Of a stretch of DNA of 64,000 nt, positions 37,484 through 49,900 are shown piece after piece. The position numbers and the translations under genes are program-made. Within the stretch, counting starts at the first letter, position 1. Each line of letters opens with the position of its first letter. The DNA is from Pestalotiopsis fici W106-1 (taxonomy: Eukaryota; Ascomycota; Sordariomycetes; Amphisphaeriales; Sporocadaceae). The notes below the pieces were generated by a model that was not told where the DNA came from, ran no database searches, and worked only from the letters and a program-made list of their open reading frames with translations. The stretch covers positions 4,154,001-4,218,000 of the forward strand of contig NW_006917093.1 of assembly GCF_000516985.1 (NCBI RefSeq), in the 5' to 3' direction.

Positions 37484-38434
37484 GCGATGATGCCTCCGTC
37501 AACTTCACGTCCCTTTCTGATCGCTTGCTTATGTTCTTGCTGTATCCGCACACCCCAATTGCATCCTTGGGGTTTTCTCGCGTGTCTACTCTGTATTTTG
37601 TTAGATAGCACAAATCCTCAGTATTAGGGAGAGTATGGGGTTGAGCGATAGTGGTAATGTGCTGCGCATTCGTGATAGGGAATGTCAAAATTGCTGCGAG
37701 CAGGTGCAAGCGATGAGATTTGTCAGCTTAACGCGTCGGATAATGTCATGGGGCAAGGAACCGCTTCTGGTGCTCTATATCCTAAAGCGGTATTCCCTAA
37801 AGCCCACCTCGTTTGGACGCTCACCATATTGGGCAATGCGAGTGTGCGAACGTAAGTAGGGCCTGAAATCTAATCGCTCCCAAGAATAAATTCATCATCC
37901 CAGGCATTAAATTCCTTTCCCTTGATGGTTATTGCAGTCCATTTGGGGGATTTTCTCTTTCATACCCGGTTTAAGTCATTCGTTTTAGTCATGAAAAAGA
38001 GCTTGTCAACTTTTCAGAGGCCATGCATTGCCATTGGAGAGAGACCTTACGTATTCTTCACTCGGTTTGTTGTTGTACAGGGGCCATGTGCAGCCATAAC
38101 ACGGGTCCCTATTTGGCTTGGTCTTGTATTCTTCGCCTATATGATTCATCTGAGTACTTCAACGCCGATCGGACTTAACATGATGAACCATCACAAGTGG
38201 TCACTATTAGAAAGCATCATAGTAGACAGTCCAGAAGCGAGAGCATCGCTGCATTAAAATCAGCCTTTCCGACAGTGATTTTGTACTACCTAGAGATGAA
38301 TATATAACCAGCTCACTAGACAAGCAAACCATCTATTCTCGACTAATTTGAGCTTTCAAACGCAATCAAACATCAAGAGGACCTCGCCATCATTATTATC
38401 AGCAGTTATATCGCCAGAGAAAGTCCAAGACAAA
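37484..38434. other. Divergent promoter region of regulator and dehydrogenase
   Basis: The 950 bp separate two divergent genes. The plus-strand frames here (for example 37922-38257) are not supported. A TATATAA element at 38301-38307 lies about 130 bp before the dehydrogenase ATG. Confidence 0.5.
38301..38307 (+). promoter_or_regulatory. TATA-like element
   Basis: TATATAA lies upstream of the zinc alcohol dehydrogenase gene and is followed by a leader of about 125 nt. The assignment is by sequence and position only. Confidence 0.45.
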
Positions 38435-39634
38435 ATGTATTTGCTTCCAAAGACGTACAAACATGCGGTCTTCAAGGCTCAGGGCGAGCGCCTGACCATG
38501 GAGCAGGTAGATCTTGTCCAGCCGTCGAAAGACGAAATCTTGGTCAAGGTTGAAGTTTGTGGAGTCTGCTACTCTGACATGTATGCACAGCACAATGGTA
38601 TGGGTGGTGGCTTGTAAGTTTCCTATAAAACGCTCATTTGATTCAGGAGGAGAAGCAGGAACTGACATACCATAGCCCGATTGTACCTGGGCACGAGATC
38701 ATTGGTAGAGTCGCAGCCCTTGGAGAAGGTACATCGTCGTGGAATGTTGGCGACCGCATCGGTGCTGGCTGGCATGGCGGCCATGATGGTATGTCATAAC
38801 TGAAGAAAGAAAAATATATATCGATTTGGTCTCTAATAGTTTGTGCCCAAGGTACGTGCGTGGCTTGCAAGAAGGGCTGGCTCCAGATGTGCTCCAACCC
38901 GATTATCCACGGCGAGAACAAGCATGGCGGGTACGCCGAATACGTCCTCATCCGTGCCGAAGCCGCCGTCCGCGTGCCGGACCACATCGATGCCGCCGCG
39001 TATGCCCCGATACTATGCGCCGGTATGACTGCTTTCAACGCACTCCGAAACATGGGCATTCCCGCCGGCGAGACCGTGGCGGTCCAAGGACTCGGCGGGG
39101 TCGGGCACATGGCCGTACAGTACGCGGCTGCTTTTGGCTATCGTGTGATTGCCGTATCTCGTGATGGTAGCAAGGAAGACTTTGCTCGCAAGCTTGGCGC
39201 TTCCGAGTACGTCGATGCTAGTAAAGGTGATGTCGGTGGACAAATTCAGAAACTTGGGGGTGCCAGCCTCATCGTCGCCACAGCTCCCACTGCCGATGGT
39301 CTGCAGGACTTGATGAACGGCTTGGGCATACTTGGCAAGCTCTTGCTTCTTTCAGTTCCAGGGGAGATCAATCTCAACACTTTTTCCATGGTGAGTCGAC
39401 ATGCTTCATCGTCGTCGTTTAGTACAGTTACTTACCAGCTGTCAGCTTGGCAAAGGCCTGTCCGTCCAGTCATGGCCAGGTGGCCACTGCGGCGATTCGG
39501 AGGATACTATTCAATTCTCTGAGCTCAAGGGTATTGAGAGTATTGTTACAAAGTATCCTCTAGATAAGGCTCAAGAAGCTTATGAGGCAATGCTGAAAGG
39601 TACCGTAGAAGGTCGCATTGTCCTGGTCCCATGA
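38435..39634 (+). CDS. Zinc-dependent alcohol dehydrogenase (MDR family)
   Basis: Four exons (38435-38613, 38676-38788, 38852-39390, 39446-39634) give 339 aa. The third exon could also begin at 38840, adding four residues in frame; the chosen acceptor gives the family motif HDGTCVACKKG. Catalytic zinc ligands are Cys45 in CGVCYSD and the GHE pair at 65-67. Structural-zinc cysteines follow at TCVAC and MC. The nucleotide-binding GLGGVGHMAVQYA fits NAD(P)H. The family reduces aldehydes or oxidises alcohols in the cytosol; substrate range varies widely. The gene is divergent from the AflR-like regulator and may be its target. Confidence 0.9.
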
Positions 39635-40365
39635 GCTACCAGCAGCACAATCTGATATCATATCACCGGTCAGGAACGATTATTAATTTCTTAAAAACTT
39701 GTAAAGGTCTATAGTTTGGACTGGAGTAGAGACTTTCCAAGATTTGAAGCAAATACCAGAACAATACTATCAAGTCTATCTTGTCTTCGTTCGGGCATTT
39801 GGAGGTGAACCTGGGCATGCTGAGACTTTGTCGGAGTGAGGACAAGCCAAGAGATCGCAATAGTGAGCCCTTTTTTTTTTCTCCCCCGATTTACTGCTTT
39901 TACGTGATAAGAAATTGGCAGGTTATATGAAATTTATTTGAATTTGAGTTGTCAGTGAATCGGATTCGATCATCAATTGTTGGTTGCTTGTAAGAGGAAG
40001 AAGTAGCGCCGAGCCCCACGCCGGCAATTCTTTAGCATACCTATTTTAGGCCTCTCCAATTCTCGACAGTGCGCCTTTACGGTAATCTAGCACCTAGGAC
40101 AGCGCCCGATACCTCTTGAAACATGACCTAGACGTCATTATGCAAAAACTAAAATATTGTCGGATTCTTCAAATCATATAAACAAGTCTCTGAAGGCTCT
40201 TTGCACACAACCAGACACTGTACAAAACCACTCAAGTTGCATGAGCTAAATTCTTGAAAAATTCCAAATTTGTCATATGCAGCGTCTAAATCTAATAATC
40301 TATCTCTAACTCGTAATCTATCGTCATGATGGGCTCTGTTTGGTGGGCCTCTTTCTATAAAAATC
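39635..40365. other. Convergent intergenic gap
   Basis: AT-rich sequence lies between the dehydrogenase and the minus-strand transporter, with a T run near 39874-39885. No gene is seen. Confidence 0.55.
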
Positions 40366-42222
40366 TCATGCGGTATCCGACTCGGAGCTCAAGACTTGGT
40401 CTCTGTGGACGGCCTCGCCCTTGACGCTGTCGGAGCGGAATTCCGCCTCCTCTTCCCGGAGCTCGGCAACCAGCTTGTCGTGCGCTCTCCAGACCGGCTT
40501 GATCTCAAACAGCCTATCAACCTTCTCAAGTGGCACACCGCTCGTCTCGGGAACGAGGAAGAAGGCAAAGAAGAAGGCGAGGAAGGACAGCGAGGCGAAG
40601 AAAAAGTAGACTCCGTAGCCCATGGCCTCAAACATCTGCTCGGTGAAGCGCGAGACAAGAAAGTTGAACAACCAGTTGCTGGCAGTCGTGGCACCGCTGG
40701 CCAGGGAACGGAAGTTGGGGTCGAAGAATTCAGAGTTGAGGACCCAGGGCGTGCCGTTCCAAGTGGGCGTGTAAATGGCCGTCCACAGGTAGAAGAAGAA
40801 GATGGCGGCGATGCCACTGCTGGTCAGGTGATCTTGAGGGTTCTTGGTCGGATCCACCACACAAATGTAGGCGCCAATGATCCACATGCAGATGGAACCG
40901 CCAATGGCACCACCGAGCAGGAGCTTTCTGCGTCCAAGCTGATCGACCAAGAACAGCAGCCAGAAGAAGGTTGCGACGGCCTTGATGACACCAAAGATAC
41001 CAGTCATCAAGTTGACAGTGTTGGAGTTGATACCAATGCTCTGCATAAAGTAAAATAATTAGCACTGTGTTATAAGTGGGGGCCAACCAACAATGTTGGG
41101 AACATACCGTGAAGATGGTAGGCGAGTAGTAGTTGATGGCATTGATACCGGAACCGTTCTGCCAGAAGAACAACATGCAACCAATGAAGAGACGCCACTG
41201 GAGCTTGGGGCGAGAACCCAGTGCCTTGAATGGCTGCCAGAATCCAAAGCCGACAGTGTTCTTTTGCATCTCGTAGATCTTGTCGATGCCGGCGATTTCC
41301 TCCTCAATGTAGGTGTCGGTGGGCTCGAGTTGACGGACCCAGCACAGATTCTTGATGGCCTCTTCGCGTCTGTTCTTGAGAAACAGCCAACGAGGAGATT
41401 CGGGCAACAGCATGGAGCCGATCATGAGCAGTCCCGAGGGGATCAGCTGAACAGCAAAGGGAATGATCCATTGCTCGTGGCTCGGTGGAAGACCTGATTC
41501 AATACCAAACTGGGAAACAGGCCAAGTTAGTCTTGTGAATGAGACAATATGCTAAAGGAGTGTGTAAACAACTCACGTTGATCCAGAAACCAACCAAACC
41601 ACCAATTTGCCAGCCGAGTTCGTACAGTCCAACCAGACGACCGCGGATCGCCGGCGGTGCCAACTCGGAAATGTAAATAGGGATGATATTCTATAAGATT
41701 GGCTCATTAGTATATACTCATTGATATTACGTCATCCAGTCTCGCTGAGAAAATGGAAAAACTGGGTCGTCAAAAAAGAGTCATGTCAGAATATCTTACC
41801 GATGCAACACCAGTGCCCAAGCCCGACAAGACACGTCCAGCATAAAGAATGCCCAATCCAATCGACGAACTCGCTCCGCAGGTCAAACCAGCTCCCACAG
41901 AGAAGATGGTGGCTCCAATGGCCAGACAGATCTTGCGGCCGATGAAGTGACTCAAACAGTAAGTGAGGAGGGCGCCGAAAAAGGCACCGGCGACGAAGAG
42001 AGACACAATGTTCTCACTAATGAGATTCCTCTCTGCCGACGTCAACTCATCCAGGCCAAACTCCTCTTTGAAAGAGTCGATTCCAATCGTGGTACCAATA
42101 AAGGCACTCGTGTAGCCAATCATGCAAGACCCACACGAGGCCGTGGCGGCGAGAACGTAGATGCGCCAGTTGTAGACCGACGGCGGCGTCGGCCGTTCTT
42201 CGACGACGGTGAGGATGCCCAT
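40366..42222 (-). CDS. MFS sugar/quinate transporter
   Basis: Four exons (42222-41800, 41690-41577, 41509-41108, 41040-40366) give 537 aa. The ATG at 42222 is used because the upstream codon in frame is GTG. Twelve membrane segments are expected. Sugar-porter signatures include GRK after TM2, GRVLSGLGTGVAS, PESPRWLFLKNRREEA, the loop motif DQLGRRKLLLGG and PETSGVPLEKVDRLFE. The opening (VEERPTPPSVYNWR) and the whole pattern resemble fungal quinate permeases (QutD/Qa-y) more than hexose carriers. It should import quinate or a related polyol acid across the plasma membrane with protons. The name rests on remembered similarity, so another MFS sugar-porter substrate remains possible. Confidence 0.88.
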
Positions 42223-44110
42223 GGCCACGCCCGAAGAAAATTTGCTAACACGACCGCTCAGAAGATGTAAGAGTCGTTTGTGTTGTCTAATTGTCGAGTC
42301 GTTTTTTTTAAAAAAGGGGGGGAGGTCGAAAATGTGTCATACAGCAAAAGGGAGGTTGAGCGAAAAAATTCGAGGCCCTAGTGATCCATAAGTACTCCCA
42401 GGCTCTGGCATCGGAGCGGAGCATCCCCATGACGGCCCCCATAACTCAACAGATGCTGCTCATACCCATACTCTGGGGGAAATAATCCGGGGCAAATTGA
42501 CTGGGGATCAGTGAACTGGGGGACGCGCCGAATAGACGCTGTTGAAATCCATAACTCCATCTATAATTTGATATCGTCGTTTGTTATTCGTGTTGCGCTT
42601 CTCCATGGGTAAGGCCGCGTCCCGAGCCCCCGACTGCACAGAGCGGAATCTCTGTCCGGGGTTGTGTTTTTCCCCGTGGAGACGGTCCATCAGCGATAGC
42701 GGACCAGCGTCATCTAGTAGTAGAGGGGGACCCGTTTTCACCTTATTCATGACTTGGGGATTTCATTATTTGATTCATTGACAACATAATTGGCAAACAT
42801 CATAAATTCCGCGATTTCTTATGAAGATGTTTTTGACAATATAAAATAAAGATCGTGAAAGCCGAGCCCAGCTAGTCTCCAATCATCCCTTGCAAGTCTT
42901 GTCTTGTTTCCATTGCGGCTCAATCAGCCGCAGTCCCTGGATTGGACAGACGGCCGAAGCCAAGGAAAATTCTGCTCGGCATTGGCAAGCCTCTCCCGTC
43001 TTGTCCGCCGCCTGCGCGTCTCGGCGTGCGCGGCCTTCTCTCGTCATAACGCCGGCTGTCCCTTGAGCTAGAGGGACTGGCTTCTTGAGATATGCACGGT
43101 TGGCCAAGGCGCCTCGGCGTCACATTTTAGGGGGGGCAATGTGCACTTCCGGCTGGTGCGCAAAACTAGTGCACATCAATTATAAATAATGCTTGCCCTA
43201 CCACTGGCTATACACTTATCCATCAGGTAGGTGCTTATTGCTCTCTGTGTCTCCACAACACATACTCCGGATTAGAGATTACGACATAAAGGACATGATT
43301 GGCTCCGAGCCCAGCGACTGTACGGAGTATGCTCTGGTTAAATTCAAGGCATTGCCGGATCCAGATGACGCAGGCTGAAGGACGTTTTTCCTTCTCCAAG
43401 CCTTAAATAGTGTATGATGCGCAATGTTTGAAATTCCCGAGCGCCAAAACACAGACACGCGCGTGTCTCCCCTCCCAAATGACCACATCAATTACCGAAT
43501 TGACCAACTTGGCGTACTAAGGTGTGGAAACTCATAAGCAGGGTCCTCCTCCTCACATGAGATCACCATGCTTCAGACCAAAACATGTGTGTGGTGTCCT
43601 GGGTGCGCCTTGGATTTTGTTGAGCTACTGTATCGTGGGCAGGTAGGTCCGAGATTGGGCATGCTTGTCACGCGGCTGACTGAAAGTGGGAAGTCCGGAT
43701 TGGCAATCTCTGGCAGACGGCTATCTTGCAGGGTTACGATAGTGCCCGCCACCGCTCCGGGCATCCGCTGATCATAGCAAATCCCGAACCAGTCTGGCTT
43801 GAGTGAATTAGTGAAATTCGTTTGAATATATATCCTAAAGACTCTAGCAGACCAGAGAACGACGAGAACGACGTCGGACGGACACGTTGCCCATTGCCAC
43901 ACTACCATTTGTCACCTTTTTGAAAAATAAGGAGAGCCGTGCCCGCAAATACCAAGACACGTTTTTGGTTTTTGTTATTCATAAACACCGCCCAACAGTG
44001 ATAAGATACCCAAAGAAAAATGGAATTCATGTTGAAATGTTATAGCCCGATTTGGCCACCGCTGTCGATTTGAAAGATAGGGGAACTCTTTCTTCTAGCC
44101 CGACTCATGC
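42223..44110. other. Gene-poor region
   Basis: The first part is the promoter of the transporter gene. The remainder contains only short frames on both strands without domain features. Base composition shifts from GC-rich (42900-43130) to AT-rich. Confidence 0.5.
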
Positions 44111-44569
44111 CTAGTATCCGGTAGGATCTGGAGAGACGCAGCTTGCACACCCGGGACACGGTTTGCCGACTATGGAGACTGTGCAGCCTGCGGTAGTCGT
44201 GACGCTCCTCGGCGGGCCCGTAGGCTCGCCTGGCTTGCAAGTGCTCAAAGGCTCGATGCAGGCGATTTCACAGATAAAGTGCGGTGGCACCTTGACTGTC
44301 GTGGTTGCAGCGCATGCGGTTGTCTTGGGCAGGCAGGTCGTGCAGGGACATTCATGCAATACAGTGGCCGTGCAGTCTTGAGTAATGGTAGGGAATGGCT
44401 GGAGACTCTGCTGGCCTCGTGAGCAAGTCGTTGTGGGCACAATGCATGCTGGGCAATTGATAAAGCCAGTTGGTGTCACTGTGACTGTCTTTGATGGGCT
44501 ACATGGTGTAAGCGCTCCCACAATGACACCATGGAAGATGGCCAAAGCGGTAATAAAAGAGGCTCTCAT
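44111..44569 (-). CDS. Cysteine-rich secreted protein, 152 aa
   Basis: This is a single exon; the ATG at 44569 starts a signal peptide (MRASFITALAIFHGVIVGAL) and is preferred to the in-frame upstream ATG near 44656, which would bury it. The mature protein has 18 cysteines spread in CPAC, CPCTTC and CPGCASC pairs, separated by Thr/Val/Pro stretches such as SKTVTVTPTGF. Repeated Thr-rich segments suggest O-glycosylation. No known effector fold is recognised; the paired-cysteine layout suggests an extracellular, disulfide-bonded surface or adhesive protein. Confidence 0.68.
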   Translation of the reverse strand: MRASFITALAIFHGVIVGALTPCSPSKTVTVTPTGFINCPACIVPTTTCSRGQQSLQPFPTITQDCTATVLHECPCTTCLPKTTACAATTTVKVPPHFICEIACIEPLSTCKPGEPTGPPRSVTTTAGCTVSIVGKPCPGCASCVSPDPTGY

Positions 44570-46943
44570 TTTGAAAATTTTGATATCTTGATCTTGTGAA
44601 TAATTTTGATGTGTCTCCTCGTGCTTGGCGGTCTTGGAGGACGACTTGGCACTCATTTATACTGGTTTTCTACAGTCGTGTCTCACAATCCAGCTGAATT
44701 GAGTTTGTATCATGGTATACTCGCGAAAGGATCGTCGCAATCATCGCCAACTCACAGCTGCGCCTGAATGGGCAGTTTGAGGTGATGCCGTGCGGAATCA
44801 AGGAAACCCGAAAAAGCCACTCAGAAAAGGGATGAGCAGCAGTGGTCACCCTGCCAAGCCCGTCATCAATGATTCTCCGAGTGCGGAAAAGGGATGACAA
44901 GAAGCAGCAAAATTCGTGACACATTTCTTTTGCTAGTCTCAAAGCCAGTCATGGTGGCTCATTGCTCAAAAGCGTGTCAATATTCGAGACAAATTTTGGC
45001 AGGTTACGTTACTGTCATTTCAATGGCAAGGCAATTGCCGAACATAACAAGGTTCAGTATGCGCAGGTGGCAGCGAGAATTCTTGCCGCAATCCGAGACA
45101 ATTCGTTTTGCAGTATTGCTTTTCGGAAATTTTGTAGCTCGAAAGCTTTGGATGGAAAGCATGCGAGCTGTTTTGATGCATTGGCGATGAGGGAGACAAA
45201 AGATCATCGTCTGAATCTCGCTAAACACAGGTAACCAACCGTAAGCGCGGGCAACTGGCTAACCGACGCGGGATCTTTGACAACAAGTTGTAAAATACCA
45301 CCTTGGCATGTTGCAATAGTTGTGCATCCCGGTATGGGTTGGCAGGTTGGCAATTTGACTGCCCTTTACGGCCCGATATGCCCTCTCAATGCCGTGAAAA
45401 GTAATGATTTGCTGGTTGCCCTTGAGATTTTCATAATTGACCAGAGCCATTACCTTGAGGTAAGCTATCATTCCACCAGGTACTGTTCCATCATGATGTA
45501 GATCAATCTTTCATCATTACCATTGGGGGCCATTCGTTGGAATTACTAGAAAAATGTCTTGACAGAATGATGATTTATATACCTTGTTCTTGGATCTGTC
45601 TGTCTCAGAATACATGTCCCTTGTTGGCGAATTCCTCAAAAGCTGCCTCTTCTCATATTGAACTACCCTTACAAATGTTCTGCATCCTGCGGTATGATGT
45701 ATTCAGTTGCATACTTGTCCGAATTTTACTCACTCCGACTTACTTCAAACTTTTGCAAGGCAACAGTGAAAGATCAGATACTCTAGTCCTATGAACCACT
45801 GTAGCCCAATTCTAGGTACGTCTGGTGGCGCTTCAAGGCCCGGGCGCTTGCTTATCTGCATGCCACGGGCCACCACGGCACCGGTGCTCTTTCGACTAGC
45901 ACTAACTGGTGGCTTGGCCTTCAGGGCATCTACAGCCAGTTGTCCTGCTGAATATCGGAATCCTCTCCGCCGTGCCACAAGAGGGCCTCAATCCTCGCAT
46001 TTTCGCAACAATCCACGCACACTGGGGACGAGGTCATATGACCATTCAATCGCGTGCCAATTCGTGTCTATTGTTCTTGGTCGCTGGGGCGCACCTACAG
46101 GCCTGAGCAACTTCTCCAAACCCCGCCCTCCCCCGCGGGCGCCATATTCCAGTGACAGTAGGAAAAGAAACAAGTCGGCTAAACTAGCAAACCACGGGGA
46201 CTTTTGACATCTCCATTTTCAGCTCCTGTGAGTCTCGTCCAACTGATTCAGGAGATTGTCAGCGACGACTTCCCCTGAGGCATGCCCGCGGCTACATTCC
46301 GCGCGCGGCTTGTATCTTCATGTTAATATACACGCTGTGCACTGCCTTGCTGCTGTGGTGAGGAAGAGAACCCAAGAGATGTACCTGCACCCTGAGGGAA
46401 GAGTGTTCGTTTTACAGACACGGCCTTTTACGCTGAAATCGATGTAAGCATACACGAACGACACCCTTGTGCCCGCCAACAATAGATAGCCTTGGCTACA
46501 AGATTGGATATCTGACTTGAGATTGGACCACGATGTTATTCGCGTATATCGGGTTGGGAAATGCTGATAGATTGCCCAAGAACGCATTCAGATCCTGTCC
46601 GTGCTACGACTAGACCTTCGTCAGTGTATTGCCAAGCTATACGTACCAGCATAGGCATTCATAATTTGACATTCTGGTAAAACTACTCCAAGTGCCGTGT
46701 ACAATACCCTTGTCCTGCACGCTGTAGATTCTAAGCAAAGGCATGTCCATCTACTGGTTCTATTGTCTTCATCCATAACTACGATTTCTATTACACTGGG
46801 TCGTCACCACTCCAGAACGCCCGCTAAGCAGCGACATGGCGATGGCTGACATGTACGCAAAAGAAAAAGAAAAGAAAAAGAGAAAGAGAAAGGACCGTTA
46901 AGTACTCGGAAGATCTGGGACTTGAGCCTTGGAACGTGTACCA
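44570..46943. other. Gene-poor region
   Basis: No supported gene in 2.4 kb. An open frame at 45791-46207 (138 codons, Arg/Pro-rich) has overlapping frames on both strands in GC-rich DNA and no domain. A purine run (AAGAAAAAGAAAAG type) lies at about 46856-46893. Confidence 0.5.
44655..44661 (-). promoter_or_regulatory. TATA-like element
   Basis: On the minus strand TATAAAT lies about 90 bp before the preferred ATG at 44569. This supports that start over the one near 44656, which would sit on top of the element. Confidence 0.4.
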
Positions 46944-49900
46944 TTATTCTGTCGGCACGATTTCGCCTTGTACATCACTCACGTCTGGACATATCAGATG
47001 GCCGCTTTGAATCTGATGTGCCCAAAACTCTGTCCAGTTGGGGTAACGCACTCGAGAATGCGAGCTGGTGTCATAACACTCATCAGCGAGACAGACAAAG
47101 TCTCTAGATGCGGCACCCGTTTCCTCATCATTCTTGTCAATTGGCATGTCGCATACCAAGCAGGTACCAGGCGTTGGAGATGCCGAAGGCGTTTCTGTGA
47201 GTATCTTGGAAACAGATGAATCCTTGACGGCCTCCAAGAAGTGCGCATGAGAAATTGCAGATGAGAGCATATCATAGAGAGGCTCCAGAGGCTCCTCTTG
47301 ATTCTCGTCGAGGCCGAGGGCAAGTAATACTGTACGCTCGGCTTTGCCAATGACAAGGTTCCAGTAGTCTTCCTGGTCAGCGAGGTGCGTCTTGAAGTAC
47401 TGAATCATCAACAATGTATCGATCAAAACTGGGTGCTCCTCTGATTTGACTGATTTCGTAGGCGGCAGATCTCGCAGACTTTCGTGCATCTTCCCTACAG
47501 TCTTGGGGCAAAAGTGCTTGTGAAGGCTTGCCTGAACCCCACCCGGCAGGACAAACAGCCCTTGTTCTTCGAATCTTGCAGCATGCTTCCACGTGATGGC
47601 ACCCACGGGTAATTGAGTGAATGGGTGAGTTTCATATGCAGTATCCGGACAACTATCTTTGCAGGGTTCGTCCGACTCGTTATCGTCGCTGCAACACGCC
47701 ATGCGACTCATGCTCGTTTCACCAACAACAAAATTAATATCCTCAGGGAAACTGTCGCCTTGCTGGAGCCGCTGCGGAATTCGACGCTCATGATCGAATC
47801 CCTGAGATTGAATCTCATAGGGTGCTTGCTGTCTCAAAACCACGGGTGGCGCGGGAGGCATTGAAAGCCTGGAAGACATTGAAGGGGGGGGACGCCCATC
47901 TTCGCCAGACAAAAGCATTGGTCTCTGTAGATGCATAAACGAAATGGGAGACTGGTCGTCATGACCTTTTGGTTCTAGCCCAATTTCGACCAAATCGTCA
48001 GCATGTTCTGGTCTTGCTAGATCTTTTTTTTGTTTTTTTGCCTCTGCTGGACTTGGATCTGGCGTTTTTGTATCGGCTTCTCTCCTTGAATCGAGTCTTC
48101 CATCCGAGCCCCTTCTCTCATTTTTGCGACTCTCTCGTTCCGAATCTCTATGTCTCGATTCGTAAGATTTGTGTGTAGTAGGGGAGTATCGAGAAAATTT
48201 CAGACCAGAAAATGCCCCAAGTCGGTGATACGGTTCGTAGTTTGCTGATGATGCTGACTTTAGAACCAACCTATTAACTCTCCGATGAACTTGAGACATT
48301 TCGAATCGAGGAGTTTCAATGTTTGCTTCCCTAAAGGCAGCTTTGTAAATGTCGACTTCATGTGGAAGTTCCTTGTCTTCATCTGCCACGGCGACGAAAC
48401 TCGTCCACTTGCTAGTGACAGCATATCTTGTCCCCAGAAACTCCGCATTGGTCTTTGCCTGCTCTTCATCGACGACCCCTCGCTTGCATTCGTTTTCGAG
48501 GCTCTGCAAGATACTCTTGACTGCCATTGGGTGGATGGTGTCGTGTTTTAGATACGTCGGCTCTACATTCAGGGCATAGACTTTTCTCTTTGCAGAGGCT
48601 GCTGTTGTGGTGATCGTCACTGTTTTCGGCATATTGGAGATCCCAACTTGTAAAAGGAAGAACAGTGATTTATATCTGTATGGGTGAAGTGTGGGAACTG
48701 GATGAGGGCCCTGTGCAAAGACAGCCATTTGTTTATCGGATTGATCATTGCCCCAGAATTGATGTGCAGCCAGACTTTGTCTTTCATATCCAGCACCAAG
48801 ATCCACATCGCAGGACCAGCTGTCTGGTTCCATAACTGACAGCAGCATACGATTCAGGCGGTCTTCCCAACGAGGCTTCTTAGCCGGATCGATCACGTCA
48901 CAGTAACCGCCCCCCAGCTCTGCGATACTTTCCACAACGCGATGCGAAACCCGGTCGCCTAGACCAAGAGTGAAGAACCGAACCTTATCCACAAGCTCCT
49001 TTCTCTTATCCAAGACAAATTTGAAAATAGGATTGTGCGGTTCATGCTCCACTTCTCCGTCAGTGATCAGGATTATTTGCGTCGAACTAGTCGAGTTGCT
49101 ATCACGCTTCTTAAGAGCTGCCGTCAAAGCCAATAAGATATCAGTGCCGCCCATATTGGACTCGATAGTTGACACATATGTTCTGGCATCCGTCATGCTC
49201 TCGGTATCACTAACTGAATGCGATTCAAGCCACAGGCCACGCACCTCACTGCCAAAGGAGATGATATTGAATTTGCAGGCGAGTGGTAGTCCAGAGAGCG
49301 CTAGCGACATGGCATCCTTCATCGCATCGATCTTGAGCGTATTGCTGCCTGATCCTGTCCAGCCCATGGATCCGGAGCGGTCAAGAACGAATAGGACCTC
49401 TCCTTTGAATTCATGCGGGAGGATAGCGCTGCCGAAAATGTCATTCGGGCGAAGGTTCACCATGAGTGCGGCATGGCCGAAATTGTCGATAGGGGTGATG
49501 AATGCGCGGGATCGAAGACGACTTTCTTCATGCATATGTATAACCATGATGAAATCACACCTTAGAGGAGGCTGAGACTCTGAATATTGCCACAAGTGCT
49601 CGACTTGATCCGTGCTCTCACTCGTGAGATCCAGGCTGGAAAGGTCGGCGGCATTTGTGACGACGGTATCTCGGACAGGCTGAGTGCCTTGGTAGGTGGC
49701 AGGGTGGAGCGATTCTACGTGGCATTTCTTTGGGTCAATAGTTCCATTATCGAGGACTTTGATGTTGATGTTCAGCTTGTCGCTTGATAGTTCTGGTAGG
49801 GCCGTTGCCCGTGAGGGCGCGCCGTAACGAGGAGCAATGGAAGTGGGAATAGTGATAGCAAGACCTTCGGCTTTTTCCGTTTGACTTGTTACGACCTGGA

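Noticed and set aside
45791..46207. 138-codon Arg/Pro-rich frame
   Set aside because: Overlapping open frames in several phases in GC-rich DNA and no recognisable motif; possibly a relic, not supported.
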